A stretch of 64,000 nucleotides of DNA. It comes from Oopsacas minuta (taxonomy: Eukaryota; Porifera; Hexactinellida; Lyssacinosida; Leucopsacidae). Positions 1 through 10,700 of this stretch are shown here, one piece after another. The stretch covers positions 620,001 to 684,000 of the forward strand of contig JAKMXF010000210.1 in the NCBI GenBank assembly GCA_024704765.1, given 5' to 3'. The translations under genes were made by a program, and so were the position numbers. How positions within the stretch are numbered: the stretch's first letter is position 1; each line of letters opens with the position of its first letter. Below the pieces are notes generated by a model. The model was not told where the DNA came from, did not search any database, and saw only the letters and a program-made list of their open reading frames with translations.

Positions 1-734
1 AGATAGTAGAGGCATTCGGTATCAATCCTCAGTTCGAAACTAACGTTCTAGCTAAGAACTTGCATATTCTGTGCATGACGCAGTATAAAGAAGATTTCCC
101 ATTCGACATAATATTCCCTCCACAAGTTAATACTAATGTAATAGCAGAATGGCTATCTGTAAATCATATCCCTCAATTCCACTGTGCAGAGACGGAGAAG
201 TATGCACATGTTACGTTCTTCTTTAACGGGGGTCAGGAGAAGCAGTTCGAGGGGGAGGAGAGATCCTTAGTCCCTTCCCCCAAAGTAGCTACATACGATC
301 TAAAACCTGAGATGAGTGTTATGGAAGTAGCAGAAGAAATGTGTAAAGCAATCAAATCTGGTAAGTACCCGTTTCTAATGTGTAACCTAGCTCCACCAGA
401 TATGGTAGGACACACAGGCAAATATGATCCTTGTGTATTAGCCTGTCAAAGCACTGACGTAGCTATAGGGATGATGCGAGAAGCTTGTAAGACTTCTGGA
501 TACACACTGCTTGTTACAGCTGATCACGGGAATGCAGAGAAGATGTACAGTGAGACAGGAGGACCCCATACAGCACACACCACTAACAGAGTACCATTCT
601 GTATGTATGGGTCTAAGAGAGAATTCAAGAAGTGTGAGCATGACCCCGCACTGTGTGACGTAGCTCCTACCATTCTAACTCTAATGGGATTTAATCCACC
701 CAAACAGATGACTGGACAGAATCTCCTTAGTTAA
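1..734 (+). CDS. Cofactor-independent phosphoglycerate mutase (iPGM), 3' part
   Basis: This is the C-terminal part of a 2,3-bisphosphoglycerate-independent phosphoglycerate mutase, which interconverts 3- and 2-phosphoglycerate in glycolysis and gluconeogenesis in the cytosol. The frame is open from base 3 with no start, so the gene begins left of the window; it ends with TAA at 732-734. Family motifs are clear: HCAETEKYAHVTFFFNGG, LVPSPKVATYDL, the metal-binding TADHGNAEKM and HTAHTTNRVP. About 243 residues are visible, roughly half of the usual length of about 510. iPGM is unrelated to the cofactor-dependent enzyme of vertebrates; among animals it is best known from nematodes. Composition resembles the neighbours. 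The stop is overlapped by the inferred last exon of the convergent TEP1 gene. The identification is very secure; whether there are upstream introns is unknown. Confidence 0.95.
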   Translation, partial: IVEAFGINPQFETNVLAKNLHILCMTQYKEDFPFDIIFPPQVNTNVIAEWLSVNHIPQFHCAETEKYAHVTFFFNGGQEKQFEGEERSLVPSPKVATYDLKPEMSVMEVAEEMCKAIKSGKYPFLMCNLAPPDMVGHTGKYDPCVLACQSTDVAIGMMREACKTSGYTLLVTADHGNAEKMYSETGGPHTAHTTNRVPFCMYGSKREFKKCEHDPALCDVAPTILTLMGFNPPKQMTGQNLLS

Positions 735-3700
735 GATTCAAAGATTGTGATAGTATACTTAAGAATTGGTTAATAATATTGTGTATTAGTTATGTTAATA
801 AGATTTCAGTAGTAATGTATAGTTATACTTACCCCACAACACATGTATCCCCGCTTCTAGGAGACCACTCCAGACATCTAGCAGCAAAATTTCTCTTGTC
901 TATTTTCATCTGTAGAGCTCCATTCCACGTAGAATAAGTGCAAACTAGTCCCTCGTAATAACCGGCGAGTATAAACTGACCGCAAGGACTGAATTTAACC
1001 TTCATGGCGTATCCTGCTCCCGGGGAGGAGATTGAGAGGAGAGGTTTACCTATTAAACCAGACCAAACCTTAGCTTTGCAATCTTCACTTCCTGTAACCA
1101 GGAACTGTCCATTGGGCGTGTAACACAAGCTTGTCAGAGGTAGATTGTGTCCTATAATTGATCCCACTTGAGTCCCTGCCTTAGTTGACCATATCTTAAC
1201 CTCTCCGTTGAGTGACGCACTAGCTACATGTCTGCCTGAGGGGGCGTAGGCTACTGCTCTGACGGCTGAAGTATGCCCCTTCATGATCTTGAGTTTCCTC
1301 TGATTAAATGTATCCCACATTCTGACATTACAATCCCAGCCTCCGAATACAGCTAGCTGGTTATCAGGATGTAGTGCTACACAGTTAAGAGGTTTTACTG
1401 CTATTTTAAGTTGTGATACAAATGCACCTGTCTTTGAATTCCACACACATCCAGTACAATCCCAACTAGCTGATATTATTTGCTTGCCATTACTTCCTGC
1501 TACACATTGAGATATTTTCTTAGAATGCTTCTTCATAACTGATATTCTGTGTCCGTCTATCACATCCCAGAGACAGAGAGTCTTGTCTTCTGAAGCTGAA
1601 CACATCCTTGTATCACCTACAAACCAAATATTGCATAGATGCATATACATCATATAACAATGTGCCGTAATTACCTGAGAAACATAAACTGACGATAGGA
1701 CCAGCATGTCCTACAAATGTCTTGGCTTCTTCTCCTGTGTTTATGATGTATAGCTTGATTAGACAGTCATTTGTACCACAGGCTAAATGCCTACCATCCT
1801 ATTTGCAAATATGTTAATTAGTCATATACTATACTTTATGATATTTGATATATATTTACCTGTGAGACCGCGAGACACTTTGCGACATGTCCCTGTTGTC
1901 CAATTGTCATCTGATCTAACACCTCTCTGGAAGGCTTGTTCTCCCAGAAAGCTAACTGTCCTAAGGAGTCTCCCTTCCTTGAGGTCAATATCCGCTCTCC
2001 TGCGGTAGGAATACTGGAGAGAGGGGAATTGAGAGCCTGTTGTATCAACAGAGATGGAGTATGCCTTATGATGTGGAGGTTAGACGACACAAAGTTATGG
2101 AAATCTGTAACCTCAGGTGTACTCATGTGTTTAATATATTCTCGTGTCTGTATCTGAGGAAGATTTATAGGAGGAGAATAATCCTCTAGGAGAGAAAGGG
2201 CGTGTCCAGAATGACACTTGGCCTCTAGGAAAGTCAAGTCTGTGAGTAGAGCAAGGTTCTTCTTGAAAGCATAGCATTTGTTCAGATGGTAGTTGACATC
2301 TCTGTAAGCCCTGGGGTTACGTCCACTCCAACTCATGTTTCCGTCGGGATCTATCGTCTTCAAGAAGTAATTTGCAAGTGTTGTGTGACATTCCTTCTCT
2401 ACTTCTGCTCCCTTCATATATCTCAGTTTTACTGCTTTCCTAGCCTCTCCCTACAACATTAATAATCATATAATCAATACCACATACTAGATAGATAGGA
2501 TAAGATCCTTACATACCTGAAATAAACATATATAAGTGTTGTTAGATGAGCTAGATTCATTCTCTGTACTTTTAACAAAGTCATTCAACGCTCTTACAAG
2601 TCTCTGTAGATTAGCAGGAGCCATTTTAGGCTGAATCATTCCTAATAACTCTTCCTCGTTCAATCCATCTCTACTGCACACAATAAGACATAGAGCTTGT
2701 TTGGAAGTTTCCTTGGTGTGATCATCTTCCAGACGAGCTAGAATCTCTTGTAGAAGTAAGGGTAGTGTCTGGCTAATCCTCTTTATTCTATCAACTATCT
2801 TCTCGAATATTCCGAACACACGTAGCTCTTCACAAGCTAACTTTAAGAAGAGAGGATTATCAGACTCTTTCTTAGAGAGTAGTACTCTCATCTCTCCACT
2901 GAATGCTCCTTCATCTAACTTCTTATGATGTCTAGATAGGAGAGTATTAACTAGATTTTCTTTGTCAAACACATCTAGTCCTTTCAGACGGAACAAAGTA
3001 GGCTTGGTTAACCTCCTCCCTAATGATAATTCAATCTGAGTTCCTTCTACAGCACTGATAACAAACAAGATATTTGATGGTATAGGGTCAGGTAACCACT
3101 CGAGGGATTGAGCCATAAATGCGTGTTCTAACAGGTCCAATCCATCCAGGATAATCACTAGCGGTACTCCAGTTGTAAGGCTCTTTGAGACTTGTCTTAG
3201 GTGTTCTGGTAATCCTGCCACGAGGCTTTGGTAATCTTGCGGAATTTCACACTCAATGCTAGGAAACCTGCGATTAATTTCCGCGTAGAGTCTTATCAGT
3301 ATATTTACAACATTAGTGGATCCAGGAGCTGCTCCACAGATGTGCGATATTACATGTTTTATTCCTATCCAAGCGATCAGCTGTTGTGACAGCTGACACA
3401 TGACAGCTGACTTTCCAGAACCTGGTTTACCGTTGGCAAATATTACTCCACCTTGTATTCCATCTTGAGCTACTTTATTCATTAATTCCTTGAGCGCAGC
3501 TTTCCTACCAATGAATCCATCACTCAGATTTGCGATGAATTCCGTGTGTTCTTTGCTGATATCAACTAGCAAATACATTGTAAGTTAAATGCAATGGTAT
3601 ACATTAAGTTAATCATTTGTATTACCTTTCCTATCCGGATTTTCGTCTATTTCTGGGTATATATTTTGAATTGCATTCCAGAGATTGTTTAGAACTCTGT

Positions 3701-6700
3701 TACCGAACTCTGTCAGGCCGCCAGCTACTGGTACGCCCCCTACCACACCTCCCCAGGTAGCAGGATAGTTATCAAACACCTCAATACCTGATCCCCTGAC
3801 GCTATCTTTCAGGTCTCTTATCCGTTTAACTCTGTCCTGCTCTTTATCACTGTGATAGAAGTGAGATCTGTATTCAGGTAGTATCTACACATAATTATAG
3901 AAGTATAAAACATGATCATAATAGGTTATTACATACTTACGTCTTTGGATAGTTTAGAGTTATCTCTGAAATAAAAGAACGAAGTCTCTTGAGCTAGTTC
4001 AGGATTGTTTAGAGATGATATACAGAATTCTAGTTCTGTGATAGAAGTTTCGTTAAACCTCTTTTCATCTGATTGTATCCATGGAAACTCTGGATAACTC
4101 TTTAAATATTCGAATCCTGGTACCCATCCGTATCTCTCTCCCATCATTCCTATAAACAAGTCACATTTTTCTGCCTCAGCTAGACATAGACTGAGTGCTT
4201 GTTTGTTCTCAGATTGTTGTCTGGTTACACCCCATCTTAGGTCTACTTCATAAATTCGTACTTTTAGTTGTTCTGCTCTTGCTCTCAGCTCTGGAAATAC
4301 GAATCTAAAAGAGTATAGTTAATCAACCTTGTATATACGTATAGAGATTGAGCATGTGAACATGATAACCTTGTCAGTAGATCTCGCTCTCCGTGCATGT
4401 CTAAGAAAGTACTCGAAATAAATACTCTACAACTCCTCCAGTCACTAGTAGAGATGCCAGGGAGAGGAGCCATCTTCTTTAACCTCTGCTCTACGTTACT
4501 CTTATCCAATCTACTTACTGTCTTCTTACTATTTTCTTTCTCTTTAAGCTCGTACTTCAAGTCTATATTTTCAACATGTGTCAGCTGAGCACTATCTCCT
4601 CTCTGATTGATAAAGCTAAGAATCTGGTCACTATACCCTGACAAGTATATGTCATTCTCATGCTCTGGTGTCATACTCTCATCTAACCTAGCTCTGGGAG
4701 ATGACAGGTCTACTGAGACGAAGAGTAGGTTAGGATTAACAAACTCTCTGTACTTCCTGAGGAAAGATTTGAATTCTCTTCCAGAATTCTCCTCAGATTC
4801 ATAGTCTATAGTGTTAGATAGTACAATAAGATTGTCTATAGGGATCCTGTCCTTTAAATAGTTCTTGAGATAAGCTACAGGTAGTCCAGATGTGTTGCTG
4901 TCGAATGCTGAATTGTTTATCAGCTGCATTAGAGCAGATAGATTGTGTAGGATGGTACCTTCTTGTAAATTAAACTCTTGAAAGTCTGTAGTAAATCCTA
5001 TCAGCTTACAATCTTCACAAGAATACTTACACATTAAACCCAGCAGTAATCCAACCTACAAGTACACACATGAATACTATGTATACCAGCTCTATTTTGA
5101 GTAACTTACTTCCTTAACTGTCCTTGGGGTACCCATCCCTTTGAAAGCAGTGCACGGTACATCTAATGCTTTAGACACACAACATAATACAATAGTTACA
5201 CCAGGTATAGGCTGTATGTTGAATTTAGTAGCAATCTTAACTGCTGTGTCAAGAGCATCTCTCAATCGTTTAACAACATCTTTATCAACTCTGCTATATT
5301 TCTCTAGATCTTTGTTGTATTGTATATCTGCTTTGGCTATCTGTTTGGGGGTAGGTCCCCTCTGCATACGTCCTCCCCTTCCCCCTCTACCTCCTCTACC
5401 TCCCCTACCACCAGTACTCGGGAGATAGTCTTTGATTCTAATATCTCTAGCTGAGGCCACATTAGCTTCTAAACTCTCTTTCTTCTTCTCTACCTCTTCT
5501 AACGCCTAGTATAATTATAGATGATAAGTACTCAGCCCGTAATATAACTCCTCCTCTAGCAATAGGTTATATGTACCTGGTAAGCAGAGAAGAATCTGAA
5601 TGGGAATTGTCTACTATTAGTAACTGCATACTCATCAGTTAACTTCTTTATAACCCAGCTGAAGTACTTAGGCTGTACTCCAGCTAGTAATAGATTCCTC
5701 ATATTACGTAACATAGCCATGAATGGTAGCTTATTATGGTCAATAAGCTCCTCCCAAACTTTAGCCTTGTTCCCTCGTGTGGATATTTGAGTCTCCCAGG
5801 TTTCAGGGACAGGAAGTCTCATCCGTTTTCCAGCTTTATCCTCATCCCACATTCCAATGAGGCCTGCTCTACGGAACGCTTCTGGATCCTCTGGATACCT
5901 CTTTCCTATATAATCATAAAGTAAATGATATTATCTATGTATTAGCTAGTTGTAACGTTACCTAGTAGTGACATTACTGGTTCCACTGGCTTGCATATAT
6001 GTAGCTTTCTGATCAGCTGTTTGAGAGTGAATGACAGTTGCTGCATCTCATCTATTGTGACTGAGTAGTTCTCATCTAATTGTATCTTACCCCATTCTTC
6101 TTCTGAGTTCCATCCATCATCAGAACTACTATCACTATATGTTGTGGCATCATAGCTATCTAGCTCGTCATCACTTGACTCACTGCTAGAATCGAATAAG
6201 TTACCTAAGTTTTCTCTAAAGAATATTTGGTAAAATATGGGTTTAATAATAAGATGATCGTTGTGTGGTATAACTTACTTCGATCCTGGTGATACAGAGC
6301 GCTTCCTCTCTTTTTGTTCGGTGGGAAATCCCAGACGCTGAGGCTTACCAGCTTTCTTGTTTTCTCGCTTCTTCCTATTCTTTGCTTTATCTTTGTTATA
6401 CTTTGCCAGCTGATAGTTGTCAAAATCCTGAAACTTAGTCATCATAACCTTCCTTAGAGCTACAGGTAGGCTCTTGAACTTTATCCCTGAGTCACATAGT
6501 GTCTGATATAACTCTGCTACTTCTATCCAGTCAGAGGGGAGACGGATACAGGTAGTGTAATATCGCTTGAGATAAGGTCTACAGCTGTGGAGCATTGATG
6601 CGAATGCGAGTAGGAAATTAGAAGGGGTTCTGAGATTCAGTTCTTGTCTCGAATAGAGAACTGATTTCAAAACGAATTCTGGATCATAGAAAGCTACACG

Positions 6701-7414
6701 ACTAGCTATGTACATCAGAACCAATCGTCCATGGTTCTTGGGATCTTTGTAGTTAGGACCTCCAATTAGTGCTGCAGCCATTCCATGCAAGAGTTGTCTT
6801 TTTGCGTTAATGATATCATCAGAAGCTTTGTGTACTCCTCCTGTTAGTGACATTGATAGTTCTATTGTTGGATCTGGAAATCCAAGGATAGTCTCTTGCT
6901 CTATCTGCTCTTGAGCTAGAGTGTATAGGGGGAGATCCTCGGTAGCACAACCTAGGAAAGGGATGACCCCTCCATCCTCCTCTCCAACCAGTTTACGGGG
7001 GACACCAGGATCCTGTTTCTGTAAGGAGGTAGTGCGAAGTTTGGAGATGCTAGAAAACTCTGTGGGCTTATAAGAAGTAGTAGTTCGTGTTGATAAACTA
7101 GACAAGTTTTTGGAGGAGAGAGATCCGGTCAGAGAAGTAGAAGTAGAAGTAGAAGTAGAAGTACCCTTTGATAGAGAGCTGTATTTCCCTGCTGAGCTGC
7201 TGAGGAGAGATGGCCGGGCATGGGGCATGAGAGAAGAGCCGGATGCACGAGAAGGCCCTAAATCTGAGGACGTTCGTAGACTACTGGTTAGTTTGAGTGA
7301 GCTGTGTGTGTGTAGTGATGAAGTTCTGGAAGAGGTGAGAGAGGATTTTGATTCTAACTTCTTGGAAGTTAGAGACGAGGAACTGAGACTAGATTTTGTG
7401 TTGAAACTCGCCAT
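727..7414 (-). CDS. TEP1: Telomerase/vault protein TEP1, 12 exons
   Basis: TEP1 is the RNA-binding subunit of vault particles and is also found with telomerase. Exons read 7414-6279, 6215-5962, 5905-5577, 5505-5110, 5055-4370, 4304-3941, 3884-3626, 3565-2517, 2450-1860, 1798-1675, 1616-833 and 757-727: 6003 bases, about 2000 aa, in frame throughout. Domain order: Ser/Thr-rich N-terminus (1-130), TROVE RNA-binding module (about 150-575; LPVPETWETQ, ELIDHNKLPFMAMLRN, NSRQFPFRFFSAY), a GRG-repeat linker, a vWA-like region, DUF4062 (from about 910; VFISSTFLDMHGERD, RWGVTRQQS, GERYGWVP), a NACHT ATPase (Walker A GKPGSGKS near 1187) and about seven to eight WD40 repeats. Human TEP1 is longer (about 2600 aa) because it has more WD repeats. 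The ATG at 7414 lies 18 bases after a TATACAG. Identity is very secure; the last 31-base exon is inferred from a strong donor (GTAAGT, 832-827) that otherwise forms a stop codon. Confidence 0.93.
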
Positions 7415-7718
7415 GAGCTCAACTTCTTGATTTCTGTATAAACTTTATGAATAATAAATGAAGCTATCCTAAAATTATAACTAAACCTAACATTATAATA
7501 CACAAGTCCCTCTTATATAATGTAACAGTATTGTAACTTGAGTACTTCACAATTATTCTAATTTTAGCCTAGTTCTGTCTGGTATATTGTGATGTAGCAT
7601 CTTCTTCATTAATTAATAAGTCACTGAGGCGTTGCTTTGACAAATTTAGTATCTTGTTGATTGTTTGTTTAATCTCCGAAGAGACAATTCTTATATTATT
7701 TAATTCAATTATTTTAGA
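7415..7718. other. Divergent spacer between TEP1 and the receptor gene
   Basis: These 304 AT-rich bases separate two genes transcribed away from each other and must hold both promoters. I see no credible coding frame and no recognisable RNA gene. The right end finishes in a T-rich stretch ending TTTTAG, one base before the receptor ATG. Confidence 0.6.
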
Positions 7719-10700
7719 ATGAAGTTAGTTATTTTGATAATTTTATGTCTCATTATTACCACCTCTTTATCAATTGAGATTACTCGTATTAACCCTCTCA
7801 GTGGACCCACTAGCGGTGGTACAGTAGTCTCCGTATGGGGGACTGGCTTCATTGGAGGTGCAGGAGGAGCTGTTTGTTACTGGCAAGGTGAGGGTGGGAA
7901 CTTTGGAGCAAGCAGTGACATTACTGCAAATATCAATGACTCTTACTTAGAATGTACACTCCCGAGTCTTGAGACGATTGATAGCTTCCAGAGAATATCT
8001 GTTGGAAAAGATTATGTGGAAATAGACTTCTATATTTCTCACAATCAGACTCTGTCTGCCAATAGTTTTAGCTTTATTTTTTTCAATCTGTCTAGACTCT
8101 ACGTCACAAACTTATCCCCTCAAGAAGGGCTGTACACACAATCACAAGATGTTACTTTCTCAGTTCACAATCTCTACTACACTGATGAGCTAGTCTGTAT
8201 CTTGTTACAAGGTATCTATCCAATTACTGGTGTTACTCTTGGGTCTATTGATGTAGTGACGTGTCAGATTCCATCAGTTTCTTATTCTAGAAGAGAACAG
8301 GTGTTCTTGAGTCTGAATGGAGATGTGTTTGGTATAATACCACCTGCTGTAGATAATAGTCTATACTTTATATTCTATAACGATGCTCCTGAGGTTGTAG
8401 TTAGCTACTCAACTTCTCTGACTCTTCTCTTTCTCAATTTCGACAGAGAGGTGGAGACAGGAGGACGGGACCAGGTTAACTCTAATCTCCCTCCAGACTG
8501 TGCTCTCTTATTCACAGAACTCTCATTAAATCAGCTGGGGAGTGATGCTGTATGTAATTGGGACAACTATCATCAGAGGAGATTAGTTATAGAGCTTACA
8601 CATCTTACTTCTCTGAGAGGTGTTTCTAGAATATTCTATACTTCTACTCAATCAATACGTACTCGCTATGCAGCATACTCCTATATTTTAGAAGACAGTT
8701 CTCCTATACTACAGGACAATACCTTACCCATTCCTGCTCTACACACTTACTCTCATATCCCTACTTGTGGTAGTATGGAATTTAATGCTATTTCCTCTCA
8801 GCTGGGAGGATCACAAGATCTAGTAGCTAGCTGGAGTGTGTCAGCGGATGATCAAGTTGCTGAGCAACTGATATCTGAATTCACTTCTCAATCTGGTTTA
8901 CAATGGTCTCTCCCGGTCTCTTTATTTGAATCAGCTGTTACTTATACTGTAAATCTATCCTTGAATAACTTTATAGATAATAGTATAGTCTATTCTATCT
9001 TTCTGACCGAATCACCAGCTGATCTGCCCTCTGTTATAATACACTCTCATATCCCTGGTACGCTGTATACACACAGAGATACTCTGATACTAGTTACTGT
9101 GGATATTCCTGTTTGTCTGTCTATCACTCACTCTCCTCTCTCATTCTCTTGGACTCTCTCTAACCCGGTCACTTCTCCTCTTACTTCTAGCCTACCTGTA
9201 CTGTTTATTCCTGCTAATATGCTCAATATGTCTAATCAAATAACTTATACATTATCTGATGGTAACAAGTCTCTTACTTCTCTATTCTCTATCGATTTAA
9301 CACTGGGTGATCCTGTAGCACTAATCTTAGGGGGAGATATACGGACACACTATCTCGAAGAGGATCTTATCATTGATGGGTCTGGTTCTTTCGACCCCTC
9401 CCAACACTCTCTAACCTACAGCTGGACTTGTGTGGATACTGAAGGCCTAACACCCTGTGAAGATAACAATAATAACCTCTTGATAACACAAGATTCTAAC
9501 AAGCAATATATGTTTGAACAAGTTAAGTTAAGAGAATCAGTCATACAATTCTCTCTGGTAGTAGTAACTAGTGACTCCCGTATATCAGCTACTAGTTATC
9601 TCACAGTGCACATCAGTTCTTCTACTCCTGACCTGATTTACTTCAATCCGATATCATACCTCCGTGTCCCTGTTAATCAGCTGACACTGGTAACAGGCTG
9701 GGTGAGGTCCTCCTCTCCTCTAAATACTTTATTAATATCTACAGAGAAGGATGTAGTAGATGATCAGTACTATTATGATTACTCTCCTGATTTGGAGGTA
9801 GAATATATTTCATTTATATCACTCCCTTCTCTTTACCAGCTCCCCTATGACTCTATCTATCTACCAACCATGAGATTAACTCAATTCTCATTTCTTATAC
9901 CTCTTATATACTTAGCAACAAGACAGAAGTTCAGACTGATGGCTAGTTTAAGTTGTGATAGTATTTCTACTGCTATAGCTAAGATGGATATTCTGATTGA
10001 CTCAGCTCCTCACTTAGGGGGAATAACACACTCTAGCTATATGAATAATGGAGTTGAGGTGTATTCTATGATAGCTAGCGGGTGGATAGATACTCCAAGT
10101 GCTCTCCCTCTCAAATACAGATATGGTATCAGACAGGAGAGTGAGGTGCACTGGTTAACTCCCTCTACCACTCTCTCACAACTAGACACCCCTCTATTGT
10201 GTAGCATAAGTGGAGAACTACCATTGATATTAGAGGTAGAGAATAGTATTGGGAGTGTAGTGCTTTATCCCTACGAGATATTCATATCAACACATGATGA
10301 CGTAATAGGTGCCCTAGATAAGGTCAAACAGAAGTTGGTATATGGTTATAACGTTATGAGTGGATTGAGTATAGTAAGCAGTATTATATACTTCTATAAG
10401 ATAGAGGAACAGCTGATTCCTACAGATATAGCTGATACCCTCTGGGTGTATATAATGTCTGCTTACTGGTCTATTCTCCCTCAGGAGAGATCATTCACCA
10501 GACATGTAATATTCCTAATAACTGAGTTTATATTACAAGTTAATATACCATCAGCTACACAGACTGAAGAGATATTTGATGTTCTAGAACATTCTTTAAC
10601 TTCTGTTATCAGCTGTTCTGTTGATATCTCTGATAGAGGTATTACTACTCAGTTGTTCAACAACACATTTGCTGCAATAGCGAAACTTGACACTCCTGAT

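Noticed and set aside
1-734. iPGM as bacterial contamination
   Set aside because: Same base composition as its neighbours and continuous with TEP1, a clearly animal spliced gene; bacterial origin is not supported.
829-831. TAA in frame as the end of TEP1
   Set aside because: It lies within a perfect splice donor, and splicing to 757 keeps the frame and makes the whole CDS a multiple of three; kept only as the fallback reading.
5355-5415. GRG repeats as a stand-alone minisatellite
   Set aside because: The repeat is in frame inside a well-supported TEP1 exon, so it is a protein repeat.
7139-7162. AGAAGT hexamer repeat
   Set aside because: It codes a Ser/Thr repeat in the TEP1 N-terminus; not a separate element.
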